Of a DNA stretch of 64,000 nt, positions 39,601-50,704 are shown one piece after another; position 1 is the first letter of the stretch; each line of letters starts with the position of its first letter. Source of the DNA: Pyxicephalus adspersus (taxonomy: Eukaryota > Chordata > Amphibia > Anura > Pyxicephalidae); contig NC_092862.1 of NCBI RefSeq assembly GCF_032062135.1, positions 93,667,201-93,731,200 of the forward strand, read 5' to 3'. The notes under the pieces were generated by a model. The model had not been told where the DNA came from. It did not search any database and saw only the letters and a list, made by a program, of their open reading frames with translations. The position numbers and the translations under genes were made by a program.

Positions 39601-40734
39601 GACCGTGTGAAGTAAAAAATAGCCAGGCTGTCAGCTCAAGGTCATTTAAAGGCTTGGGAAACAAACCCTCCTGTCATGGCTGAATACTGGACCTTTTCAG
39701 AAGGCAATGCTTTGCCATTACCTGACAGTGCTGAGGCTTGCTCCCCTCTTCCTTGCCATATGTATGTTTCTTTTTTGCCAGTGAGGTTGCCCAAAAAGAA
39801 TCTATGGTTAGGCATAATGGCAAGATTTGACACTAGCTGTAACTTGTAGGTTTGTCTGTAAGAATGGCTGACATTCACATATGACAGCAGAGCTTGGGAA
39901 GTTGCTACATCTATGTACACAATTACCTGACGCAGTTTTACTTTTTTGCCTTTTCCCTTCAAAGTGTCTTAGTGTTCCATCAGGTTAAGTAAATACAAAC
40001 AGTGTATATAAGCAAAGTGGTGAACAGAATACCTGTTTTATGGCACAAATGTGCTTGCACACTGTACTACATCCAATGTCCTTTCATCTTTGAATTCAGA
40101 GAGGGTCAGTCATGTATGACACTAAAAAAAGGAACCACAATAGATGCTGGACTACATTTTCCAACATCCCTGCATTACAGTAGAAACCAAATATCTTCAT
40201 GATGACAGGAAGTAGTGAGTAATGGTAAGACCTCAGTTAGTTTGTTGGATACTAAGAGGTCCTGTAGCCAAATGTGTGCAGGCAGGCACAGATACACAAT
40301 GATGTTTGAAATTTAAAACATTTACTTCCAAAGATACAATTTGTAATTTTCATATTTAGCATGACTGACTTGAGGATTTGCCTTGCTCAGTGATGGCTTT
40401 AATTGAACTTTCAAAAGTTTTGCAAAATTAGATGCAGGAACTACCAATGCTAGCTTTTTTTTTTTTTTCCTTAATGTACTGGTTGCTAGGCTTTTATGGC
40501 ATTCTACTAGATTTACCCTTAGTCAAGTCCAAGAAAAGTGTGTAGAAATCTGAAGTTGTTATCTGAATACATGCTCCATATCATTCCCTCGAGAGATATT
40601 GAAGCCAGAGAATGCAAGGGAACTAGCATTTTTAAAGGTGGGCAATGTCATCGTTCCTATTGCCTTTGTGACAAGTTTTCTTAAAAGTATTGGTGACCTT
40701 TAGAAACAATAAAGGGTTTTTAGGAGCATTGTGT
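36601..40734. other. no assured gene
   Basis: AT-rich; contains a 43-bp hAT terminus at 38134. A minus-strand open frame of 106 codons (39962-39642) is longer than most by chance here but shows no domain or splice logic I recognise. A 5' exon of COA1 is expected upstream of 41839 and might lie in this interval or further left; I could not identify it. Confidence 0.4.
38134..38176. repeat. terminal fragment of the 18207-18373 hAT-like family
   Basis: taaatttagtggtccgccgg followed by aaaaggttggcgaccactg, matching the right end of the 18.2 kb copy. Only about 43 bp remain. Confidence 0.5.
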
Positions 40735-41115
40735 TGCCACTGTCTGTCTGTTGTCCCCTCGCAAGCCTTTCTACCTATTGTTTTTATCTTCTTTCTTTTT
40801 CTCTTATTCCTTGTTCGTTTTTCTTTTACCCTTCTTTCCTTGTTTTTTTGGGGTGCATAATCCCATGATGGATAGAGTAATGTATAGTGCTAGCGAACGG
40901 ACAAGGTTTTTGGTTTTCCCTTTAGCTGATACCCTTCTAATGAGGTCCTAATCACTGGTATTGTCTGGATATGTTTGATGATTGCTTGTTTATACATGAC
41001 CTTTATCTGTGTATAATTGTAATATGTTTCTTATAGTACTTTTGTTGAATGTAATTCTCCTTTTTGGTCTTATTTTTGTTGACTGTTCATTGTATTATAT
41101 TTGCATCAGAAAATA
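40735..41115 (+). mobile_element. L1/Tx1-type LINE 3' end
   Basis: A pyrimidine-rich stretch (tctttctttttctcttattcc) is followed by about 250 bases ending in gaaaataaaaaaattttgaaaac, the A-rich terminus typical of L1/Tx1-type elements of fish and frogs. No coding blocks survive. Severe 5' truncation is the usual fate of such insertions. Confidence 0.5.
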
Positions 41116-41838
41116 AAAAAATTTTGAAAACAAGAATGATAAAGGGTATGGGGCGAAATTAGTTGTAATTTTGTGGAAAAGGAGATGAAGTTCTATTTTT
41201 CTATAGAGGGAAAGAAATATATATTTTGGTGCCACATCCAAAATCTTTTTATCAGAAAACTTTCACATAATTATAAGGACTTTCAGGGCATCATGAAGTT
41301 ATTTCTCACAAAAATTTCATGTATATAGAAACATGTGCATATAAACAAGCAGTATGTGCGAACCCCTTTGGAGGAAGCCCGGTGGAAAGACACTATCCTA
41401 GTCACAACAAAAACTTCATTTTAGACATTAAAAGTAACATAAAAGCAAGTGGAATATGTTTGTTTGCTTTTTTTTCTGCTTGTTTTTTTTTCTCTGAACT
41501 TAACATACATTTTGTTTTTTTTGTTTTTTTAGTATAACAGTATTATGGAAAAAGAAAGGAAATGCATTTTGCTGACATACGTCTAGAACCCAGTACAAAG
41601 AACAGAACTCTTTCTCTGCCTACTCATGGGTGTTATCCTGCTTTGAATAGGTAGTGAAATAGTCACCTTGGTATGACTTTTCATTGGTGGTTTAAGTATT
41701 CATTCCAGTGATTTGTGGTAAAATAACATATTATATACAGAAAAAACAGCAAATGGTTTGGGAGTGTATCTTCTATACAAAACACCTTGTAAATACCTGG
41801 GAAAGGAGGAGTAAACAGCTGTGTTTCTGTTTTTACAG

Positions 41839-41937
41839 GAAGGATGCCTGCATCTATGCAACAGCTAACACAATTGGCTGTTTTTTTTGGTGTGTTGTCC
41901 TCATCAGGATGTGCCGCAATGTATTATATGATACAGA
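41839..41937 (+). CDS. COA1: COA1 first visible coding exon (membrane anchor)
   Basis: A polypyrimidine tract ending tttttacag precedes 41839, and the donor A|gtaagt is at 41937/41938. From the ATG at 41844 the exon encodes 31 residues rich in Ala, Val, Phe and Leu that form the transmembrane anchor, ending MYYMIQ, which matches human YYLIQ. The five bases before the ATG (GAAGG) read x-GA AGG, so the open frame may start in an upstream exon. Confidence 0.85.
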
Positions 41938-44900
41938 GTAAGTTTATAGAAATTTGGAGAATATACATTGTTGTTCTTTCTCACACAGGGCCAGTACAAA
42001 TGTCAAATATCTGTAGATGAAAACAAACTTCTGTGAGAATTTTCAGTGACATTAGAACAAATTAGCACTGTACACATCATATCTCAGTTCTTTAAAGACG
42101 CGAGAGGAAACTCATTGTGCCCCACCAGGAAATTACAGCAGTTCTCCGGTCATTTAGTGACCTACCTATTGGATCGATAAATTATGTCATTGGACCTCTT
42201 TCAGAATTGTCTTGGACAACAATCATTTAGTGTGTGTCCATAGCTTAATCGAACTTTTGCATTCATGCCAAGATGATTTCATTAAAAAGTAACTGTCAGA
42301 TACTTTCTTAAAGCTAAACTCTAGGCAATAGACCTTGGTTTGTGGACTGGGCCTTGACATCAGCCAATACAGTGTAAGGCTCATAGAGTTTATCTGAAGG
42401 GGATGAAGTCAGTGTTTAGACCTGTTGGGCTGCAAGGTTAAAAAAGGGTCTGCATGGAAAACCCAATGCAGTGGAAGAGAGAGCTGACGTTTGCAGGGGA
42501 AAGCGGGGGTTTGAAGAACAAAATACATTTCACCACTATTGTTATATTAGGGAATAACCCTTGCAGTGGAAAAGAACAATATTTTGTACCTTTACAGCGT
42601 GCCCTAACAGCAGCTCATGGCTTTGCTCTGCTACCATTAGTAGAGCACAGTTATGGCAGTGAATAACATAGGCGCAGTAGGAAGGGGATATTTAGGCAGA
42701 GCCAGCCAATCCAGGGATATTTTGTAGCAGTCCCACGTACCTCTGCAGGAGGAGAAGGAGCAAAGAACCTCTTAGGTTTGTGTTGACAGCCTAGTAGTAG
42801 ATTACTAGCGAGAAGGAAAGCTGTAATAATAACCTGTTTTAAATTATTCTTAGCTGATGTACAATAAATTATAACAAACTTCATATATGTATATTTTTTA
42901 ATTCATTACTGTTTTTTATTATTCCAGAGAGCTTTTCCAAGAAAGAATATTACACAAAGGCTATTGAGATGCTGGAGTCTCAGTCCAGTGCTCTAGAGAC
43001 TATCGGGGCACCACCTCTTAAAGTGCACTTTCTCAACCTGGCAGACAAATCCAACCATGTTGACAAATCATCAGCCAAGGTTGGTTCTATATAGTAGTAA
43101 TAAATGCTATTTGCAAAACTAAAATGCCAATTTATCGCAGCCAGAGTAGCACTTACTAACACTAATTTAGAATCCCACTATAGGTAGTCCCCGGGTTACA
43201 TAGGAGATAGTTACATGGTAGGTAGGTTAGGTTGAAAAAAGACACAAGTCCATCAAGTTCTACCACTAGGGAAATAAACATATCCCAGATATAAAACCCT
43301 ATAAGACATATTTGTTTCAGAGGAAGGCAAAGAAAAAACCCTGGTACAATTTGCTTCAACAGGGAAAAAAAAATTCCTTCCTGATTCCAGTCGGATGTTC
43401 CCTGGATCAACAGTCTTTGTTATCTTTACTTTAAACCTTTAATACCCAGTTATAAGCTGTTCTTATAGAAAAGCATGCAGCTTTTGCTTAAAGTAATCTA
43501 TAGTAGTTGCTGAAACTACTTCCTGAGGCAGCCGATTCCACATTTTCACAGACCTTACAGTGAAGAATGCCTTCCTTATCCGCAGCTTAAACTTCTTTTC
43601 TTCCAGACGCAAAGAGTGCCCTCTTGTTCTTTGTAATGATATCAAAGTGAAAAATTGGGAAGAGAGTTCTCTATATGGACCATTTATATATTTATACAAG
43701 GTTATCATATCCCCCCTTATACGTCTCTTCTCAAGGGAGAATAGATTCAGTTCAGCTAATCTTTCCTCATAGCTGAGCTCCTCCATTCCTTTTATTAGTT
43801 TAATTGCCTCTCTCCCATTCCACAATGTCCTTTTGTGAACTGGTGCCCAAAACTGGACTGCATATTCCAGATGTGGTCTGACCAATGCTTTGTACAGGAC
43901 GGGATTATGTCTCCATCTCTGCAGTCTATTCCTCTTTTGATAGAAGAAAGTACTTTACTAGCTTTAGATATTGCAGCTTGGCATTGCATGCTGTTATTAA
44001 GTCTATGATCTACCTGAACCCCCAGATCCCTTTCCATTTCTGAGTCCCGCAAATATATTCCCCCTAGACAGTATAAAGCATGCATGTTGTTGCCCCCCAA
44101 GTGCATAACTTTACATTTATCTATATTAAATGTCATTTGCCACTTGGCTGCCCAATCAAACAGTACATCCAGGTCTGCTTGTAGATTATAGACGTCCTGT
44201 ATGGACTTAATTCCATTACATAGTTTGGTGTCATCTGCAAACACAGAAATGATACTTTTAATCCCAAATTCTATATCATTTACAAAGATTTTTAAACAGT
44301 AAAGGTCCCAACACTGAACCCTAGGGTACACTACTAATAACCTTAGGCCTTTCAGAGTATGAATCAATAATTACTACTCTCTGGATGCGGTCTTTAAGCC
44401 AAGTCTTTAAGTTCTATACATATTGACCCTAACTTGCATAATAACCATCTGTGGGGTACAGTGTCAAATGCTTTAGCAAAGTCTAAGTACGCTACAATAA
44501 CTGCTACTCCACTATCTGCCTGTTTACTTACTTCCTCATAAAAAGAGAGTAAATTTGTTTGACAACTTTGGTCTTTCTTGAAGACATGCTATCAATTATA
44601 ATATTTTTTTCTAACAGAAACTCCTCTATGTGGTTCTTTATCAAACTCTCTAGGACCTTTCCAACTTACCTGGTAATGACTTTGCTCCCTTTTTGAAGAT
44701 AGGAACCACGTTGGCCTTACGTCAAACCATCGGTACCATGCCAGTGACTAAAGAGTCTTTAAAAATAGAAATAATGGCTTTGAAATACTGGAGCTCAGCT
44801 CTTTGAGGACATGAGGTGTAATCCACCGGGTCCTGGTGCTTTGTCAACCTTAATTTTGCCCATCTGTTTCACAATCATATCAAATTTGAGCCTTTTTGAC

Positions 44901-47900
44901 TAATTTAAGGCAGTGACATTGCTATTATGAATTTGGACTTGCGCTCTGCTATTTTCCTTTGTGTACACAGAGGTAAAAAAAGTGTTTATTAAATCTGCCT
45001 TTTTTTTTTATCCCCAGTTACATCGTTTAAGGGGCCTACGTGCCCTGGTCTGATCTTTTTGCTATTAATATATTTTTAAAAATTGGGGGAGTTTGCCTTA
45101 CTTTCCTTTGCAATCTGTCTTTTATTTTGAAGTTTTGCACAATGTATCTCCTTTTAACATCTTTTGTTATAATCTTTATGGTTTTCAAACTATATAGGGA
45201 CTGTAGGTTTCTTCTTAAGTTGAGTTTGTATGCCAGTCGGAACAGGCGTATCTAGGAGTTGTCTGTATGCCGGATGTCCTTAACCCGGGGACTACCTGTT
45301 TTTTCTTTTGGACCTTTAAGTATCAAAAAAAGTGCAGGAACTCTAAGCACCATCTCTCTGCACTAATGTGCCAAGCTATTTTTTTTTACTATATTGAAAC
45401 GTGTCCACCTGTGTATAGGTCAGCATAACACACCACATTATTTCATTGTTTGCCTGCATTTGAATTTTGAAGGTTACATCTAACAAAATATCTATGACAC
45501 AAAATATCTTTGAAATAAAAAATCATGGGACTAAATAGGTCCTGCTAACTTGAAAGACTCACTTCTTTTTTTTGTTTGATGGTCTAAAATTACTTGTAGT
45601 TGGTGCTTTTACTTGTAGGTAACATTTAAGCAAATTAGGTAGCAATATCCGAGTCAACATTACTTCTTGTAATTCCCAAGATGCAGTTTCACAATTATGT
45701 TGCAAAAGTGACATCACTATTTTTCCAATGGAAATCATATCACTAAAGTCTTTTTTACAGGTCATTACTTTGGTATTTAATGAATGATATTGCTGCTTTC
45801 TGAATATGATATATATTTGTAGCACTATGTCACTCTTTGCTCAAAACATTCAAAGTTCCACCTCTGAAATTATCCTCCTATCCAGAGGGACCAAAACTCT
45901 TCCCTACCCAATCCCAAACTCACCAAAATGTCACTTTTACCATTTCTAGTCCTAGTTAAAGACACTGTAAACAAAGCCCTAGACAAACACTGCAAACCAT
46001 GACCCCTCACTTAACACCTTTCTATGGCCCTGCCCCAGAGCACACACTACAAACATAATAATACTCCCCCAAATGTAAACAAAAATCAACTTCCCTCCCT
46101 TAACCTCTTTACACGCTCCCCCTCCAATCCTAACTTGACCAAACATTCTCTGCAGGTGTTCTTTTGTTTCTTCATGCAATAAGTTTAGAAATATACAAAT
46201 CAAAGTACAGAACATGGGAGTATAAAACAACAGTAGAATCAGTTACACATAAAATTTAGAATATCCAGTACAACATATATGTAGACCAGATGAAGTCTCT
46301 TCGTAAACTGAGAGGAATACCCTACTCCAATGTAACAAGTAGTGACGGTCATTGTGCATAGCACAAAACCATTCCAAAATACCATGTAACAGGGGAAAGT
46401 GGAGAGGAGGGGGGTGTAGAGGGGGAGGGGAAGAGACAAAAAGTCCCAAAGGAAGGTAGGGGGGGAAATTTATCCCAAACAGTTATTCAAGTACCTCCGA
46501 TTGAAGACTTAAAAGGTCAGATTCCTAACCATTCAGCATTTGGAACTCGTCTGAGTCTACAAAATCTATCCACACTAACCATGTAGTCATGAAAGCTGCG
46601 TTTCAATCATGAAGTTGTGCCATCAGCTTCTCCATACAATGTATGTGTGATAATTCTGCTGCCAATTCCCTCAGGGTAGGAGACCTATTTTGTTCCCAGT
46701 ACCGAGATATAACAGCTCGGGCTGCTGCCAGAAAAAATCGTAGGAGACCTTTCCTAGCCGAGGACATGAACCCAGGCAACAGTACCCCAATGGTAGGCTC
46801 CACAGGAATTGAACTCCCCATGACCCGGTTGTACAGTCCAAATACAGCATCAATAAGAGGACATTGCCACGAAGTATGGTTGGTATCTCTTAAGGTTTTT
46901 AATCACAGTTTCTTTCTATTCTTAGAACTCGTGCAAAATTATCTATAAAAATGTATATAGAAATATTCCACCCACTATATGGTTTCTATACTGTATATAG
47001 AAGCCTTTTAGACCTAAGGAAAGCTAAACTTAATACTTTCAAAAATAAATGAGATCATCCCAATGCATCACAATTCTCTTGTGAGTCACCTGCGGAACAT
47101 GTACAAATTTACCTGTTAGTCATGTCCATAAATTCCACAATGAGAATGCCAAGTATATTCATGTAATGGGAACTTGTAAAGTCTAAAACCTCTACAAAAT
47201 GTTCATTTGTTAAAAATACTTTTATTTGCAGGTCAAAATACCAGTGTCTGGATCCCTACTAGCTGGCAACTTGTGTAGTTCAGCGGTACGAGACCACGTT
47301 AATCAAAGGTGTGTGTTAATGTGTAGGAAATCCTGTACTGTATTGTTGTAGCTGGTTTTGTGTTGTAATACAGCTGAAAATTTGCAGAGAAATGAGGTGA
47401 GCTGGATAACAAAGAGTAGACTGGAGAATAATAATCTGATCAAAGAAGATTAAGTGTGACCTGTAATATATGTGAATGTTGGGACAAAATAGGGCAAAAG
47501 CAAACCGTCTCTCATAAGAGTAGCAGGATTTAAGGATTACACCACATATGTGTCTCTTGACCATCACAGCAAATGCTGTATTTGGAATGGTAGTACCATG
47601 TGGCACAGTTAAAGAAGTTGCCAGAACCTAAAGAATCCATTCTGTTTTATTACTATACATAGACACACACCAGTCACAAATCCTCCCTGCTCTTGAGTGG
47701 TGAGACATCACGCTTCTGTGTAAGTGTCAGGATTAGAAGCAGGCTGGGAGTATTATTCATGTTAAAAGTTTGTGCAAGATGACCAAACCTTTGGATAATA
47801 AACTGTAATGGCCCACAGTATCTCCTCGTTCAGACAGCCAGGAACACAGACCACAAAAAAATCATTCACAAATCTAGGATTGGTGGGGTTTGTGTTTGGC

Positions 47901-48127
47901 CATATGAATGTTTATTTAAAAAAATGTATTTTATTGCAAATGTATTTACTGTCTGTAAATGGACACAAATGTGGCAATGAAATTTCTTCATCTTATTTAT
48001 GTTTTTAATTTTTAGATGGGATCTACGGGATGTGGTTTTAGAATTGAAGAATGGGCAAAGTATTCCTATTTACCACTCTAATATACCTGAATCAGATCAG
48101 GAAGAAACAAGTCCCAATGCCTCCTAA
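41844..48127 (+). CDS. COA1: COA1, cytochrome c oxidase assembly factor 1 homolog (four coding exons, 144 aa visible)
   Basis: Join of 41844-41937, 42928-43079, 47232-47308 and 48016-48127; the lengths sum to 435 nt, which is 144 codons plus TAA. Every junction has AG/GT borders and the phases agree (+1, 0, +2). The product has an N-terminal hydrophobic segment at about residues 8-30, then KEYYTKAIEML, the block GAPPLKVHFLNL, KIPVSGS and WDLRDVVLELKNGQSIPIY. All align in order with vertebrate COA1 (human about 146 aa). COA1 (MITRAC15, Coa1/Tim21-like family) is a single-pass inner mitochondrial membrane protein that helps assemble complex IV, through COX1 maturation, and complex I. The first codon is the ATG at 41844, but that exon opens 5 nt earlier with GA-AGG. 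These could continue the frame from an upstream exon, as the human protein has about a dozen residues before this Met. The gene faces STK17A tail to tail. Confidence 0.9.
42928..43079 (+). CDS. COA1: COA1 second visible coding exon
   Basis: The acceptor attattccag precedes 42928; the donor AAG|gttggt is at 43079/43080. It encodes KSFSKKEYYTKAIEML through SSAK (the split Lys is completed from the previous exon) with no stop. It contains the family's most conserved stretch (GAPPLKVHFLNL; human GPPLNIHYLKL). Confidence 0.9.
43182..45297. mobile_element. inverted-repeat element (17-bp perfect ends) interrupted by a LINE
   Basis: AGGTAGTCCCCGGGTTA at 43182-43198 is the exact reverse complement of 45281-45297. 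Only about 28 bases of the left side (to 43209) and about 100 of the right side (from 45195: ggactgtaggtttcttctt...) belong to it. Between them sits a minus-strand CR1-like LINE, flanked by 'atag' on both sides. Removing the LINE leaves a short element of about 130 bp. The superfamily is not determined. Confidence 0.6.
43210..45196 (-). mobile_element. CR1-like non-LTR retrotransposon (LINE), reverse-transcriptase and C-terminal part, inactive
   Basis: The minus strand carries the reverse-transcriptase active-site motif FADDTKL (44241-44221), then QADLDVLFDWAAKWQMTFN and CKVMHLGG, a frameshift, and MVRPHLEYAVQFWAP with EELSYEERLAELNLFSLEKR, RLEEKKFKLRIRKAFFTVRS and MWNRLPQEVV. These are the standard C-terminal blocks of CR1/L2-type LINE ORF2. 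The 3' end is at the left (43210), near the 'GTAACTAT' terminus. The 5' end is truncated. Several frameshifts and stops make it non-functional. It lies in the COA1 intron, antisense to the gene. Confidence 0.8.
46240..46890 (-). mobile_element. L1/Tx1-type LINE relic, ORF2 C-terminus
   Basis: On the minus strand from about 46890 the frame reads HTSWQCPLIDAVFGLYNR, PTIGVLLPGF, LLRFFLAAARAVISRYW, and PTLRELAAELSHIHCMEKLM to a stop at 46603. This resembles the C-terminal H-x2-W-x-C-P region of L1/Tx1 ORF2. Downstream (46380-46470) the plus strand is very G-rich. It lies in the COA1 intron, antisense. Confidence 0.5.
47232..47308 (+). CDS. COA1: COA1 third visible coding exon
   Basis: The acceptor tttatttgcag precedes 47232; the donor AAAG|gtgtgt is at 47308/47309. 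It begins VKIPVSGS (human LKIPVSGS) and ends with a split Arg codon that is completed by the last exon. It lies about 4.15 kb beyond the previous exon, across an intron filled with LINEs. Confidence 0.88.
48016..48127 (+). CDS. COA1: COA1 terminal coding exon
   Basis: The acceptor atttttag precedes 48016. The exon encodes WDLRDVVLELKNGQSIPIY, the counterpart of human RWHLDEVFLELKDGQQIPVF. A short acidic tail (SDQEETSPNAS) precedes the TAA at 48125-48127. Confidence 0.9.
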
Positions 48128-48215
48128 AATATGTTATGTGAAATAGTAGTTGTTTGAAAAACCTGTACTATACTCGCTCTATGTGTTAATAAAAGTATGC
48201 ACTGGTTTTCTTTTA
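48128..48215 (+). promoter_or_regulatory. COA1: COA1 3'UTR and polyadenylation signal
   Basis: A canonical AATAAA lies at 48188-48193, 61 bases past the stop codon, followed by a T/G-rich stretch (ttgctttcaaagtgtttttat). A short 3'UTR ending near 48210 is the simplest reading. The cleavage point is inferred. Confidence 0.6.
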
Positions 48216-48899
48216 CAAATTGCTTTCAAAGTGTTTTTATTTTAAAATTTAAATCTTTAAATTCAATATTTCAAGATACAAACAAGTTAAGCATAACGTC
48301 ACCATTGAGTGTATTTACCAGTGGAAATATCTTTAGGTATAATGAAAAAGTAGCAAGCTCACAATCGAATTAAAATAGTTACAGCATTGTCCAAATTTTC
48401 TGCATTGACAGTATGGATATCTATAGTCTACATTACTGTCTATCTGGCTTCGTGCAATATACAATAATTGTACAATTTTTGTAAAACCAAAGTATTATTT
48501 TAGGTACACTGGGGTGACCAAAGCTGAGAGGTGCAGCCTGGGAAAAATAACATCAGTCTACTGATGACCAAAGGGGAACAAAAGGAAGGTGAAGGCATAA
48601 TTGTACTCTTATACTTATACATGTCTAACTGTGTACTCAATTGGAATTATACAGTAATCTGACAAAGAAAGAAAAAGTTCAATTACACTGCATCACAAAA
48701 AAATAAATATTGTCTGCTACTTGGTCTAATCCATATGTCCTATACTAAATCAAGTGCGCTGAATCCAAATCTGATTCTGCCTGGGACGTCAGAATATTAA
48801 GTTAATTACGCGTGTAGACGTGATTAGCTACATTCTCTTTTTCCGCAGTTACTATGTAATCTCCATACATAACTAACTTTTTCCTCATAATTCCATGAC

Positions 48900-50325
48900 A
48901 TTACAAAATGTAGTTTTACGTTGCAACAACTGAATTAAATTTAAGTGACAATCAGCAGCCAAGTTGATGGTATGCTGTTAGCATGTTGTTCACGAGTTCA
49001 GCTCGCTGGTTGCCCAGAAAGTTTTGTGCAACTAGCACAAATGAATCCCAAGCAAAAAGTTCAAGTGGGTTGAGTATGTCTCTGAATGTGGCATCAAACA
49101 TCAAATTTTGGATTTGGGGACCAACAAAAATGCCTGCTTTTAGTTTAGCATTTGTTATAACTTTTCCTTCAGATACTGAAAAACAATACCACCACGATCC
49201 ATTGCAACAACAAAGTTTTTCATTAGTCCAAGTTTATTATGAAGTGGCGGAAGGTAAAACTTTCTGTGGATCAATGAGTGATTTATGCTTCATGTTGTAC
49301 TGGCCAACAGTGTGTTCAGGTCTTGGTGGCCATTCTTTCACCATGTAATAGTTGCTGTCATCACAACTGTTCTACAGGCACAGAAAGCACTTATATTTTG
49401 TATATGCCAATTGCAGGCCAAGAAGGAGTGCCACCACCTGCAGGTCACCACAAACATTCCACTTGTGTTATGAATGGATTCCTATGTCTCTTTTATTCCC
49501 TCGGCATGAGCAAGGGGAACAGAAGATTTTTCATTACCTTTATGCAGCAATACAGCTTTCAAACTTGCTTTGCTCGAGTCTATGAAAAATCTACACTGCT
49601 CTGGTATATATTCGCAACCTAACTCCATCATCAGACCACTCACGTCGGTACAGAAGCAAATGTCGTTTTCCAGCTTGTAATATCCTGCGAACTTTGTGTG
49701 ACGATCACGAAAGTGTGAAGTTGTCATTCCTTTTTGTAACAAATTCCACTCCTTTATTCTGGAGGCTAACAGTTCAGAATTCTTTTTTGACAAAGACAGG
49801 TCCCTTACTAGATCATTTAAATCTGATTGGCTTATAAAATGTGGCTTACCCTCAAATTGGGGTTCATAACATTTATTAACATCAAGATCAGACTCCTGTT
49901 CCTCATCCAACATGTCACTGTCAGTAACAACAGATGTAGGAGAGACTGGCACTGGATTCTCTGCATCATGTGGCACTGGCTTCAAAGCAGATTCACAATC
50001 AGGATAGACGATTTTTCTTCGAAAACCCAGCAATTTTATTTATACAGAAGTAGCAGTACGAGTGATGGTCTTTTGGCTCACGCAAAACCATAGGCAAAGT
50101 GTTCACCATTCAGCCATTGTGTTAGACCAACGTAACACACCTGACAGCAGATATGAGATGCCCAGCTTTTATCCTGATCTCCAATTTCACATCCAAAGTA
50201 GTACTTGTAAGCAAATCTCACCCTTGTGGTTAGGTTCTTGCGTTGATTACACGGGGTATATTTGCCACAAATGTAGCAAAAGTTGTCCGTTTTATTAACA
50301 AAGCTGCGCTTACTCGTCTTTAGCT
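48900..50325 (-). pseudogene. broken copy 2 of the same orphan cysteine-motif family
   Basis: Minus-strand reading: KTSKRSFVNKTDNFCYICGK, GDQDKSWASHICCQVCYVGL, a frameshift, LPMVLREPKDHHSYCYFC, another shift, then an open stretch (50033-49482) with YPDCESALKPVPHD, SQSDLNDLVRDLSLSKKNSE, LLASRIKEWNLL, CRFFIDSSKASLKAVLLHKG. A shifted frame gives SLIDPQKV and PPLHNKLGLMKNFVVAMD (about 49260-49190), then GIFVGPQIQNLMF and NFLGNQRAELVNNML near 48980. The 3' quarter (HFHQD, MMADYC) is lost. It is clearly diverged from copy 1, so the two are separate insertions or old paralogues rather than a recent duplication. It lies 0.8 kb beyond the COA1 end. Confidence 0.75.
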
Positions 50326-50704
50326 CAAAACAGACTCCCTATGGCCTAGCTGTACTATCCAATAAGATGGTTTCCCACTAGAGACAAGCCCTTGGTCCAT
50401 CTCGCCTTATTTACCTATTGCTGACGTCACCTCATTGACTTGCCCAGACATACCCAGCCGCTGCTGGAATATACATGCCACAAGGGGATGTGATTCAGCT
50501 GAGGCGGCAGCAGGCATAGTGGTAGCTGCAACCGGTATAATGTAAAAATACATTACCCAATTACCGATCATTTGAACAGCAATAGTACGCCTATAACTTA
50601 AAATCTGTGCATGATAGGCAAATTCTGAGTTCGGATTTGGAATTACCATAGTCAATACTGTGTAAATCACATGTGCTATTCCCAGTTGCAAAATCACTTT
50701 GGGC

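Noticed and set aside
39642..39962. 106-codon minus-strand frame
   Set aside because: No recognisable similarity, domain or splice logic; kept only as a remark.
46387..46460. Possible G-quadruplex (runs of G in 46395-46430)
   Set aside because: Enough G runs exist only by splitting one run, and it sits in a LINE relic; no functional support.
49482..50033. 183-codon minus-strand frame as an intact gene
   Set aside because: Family blocks continue on both sides in other frames, so it is the longest surviving piece of a pseudogene.
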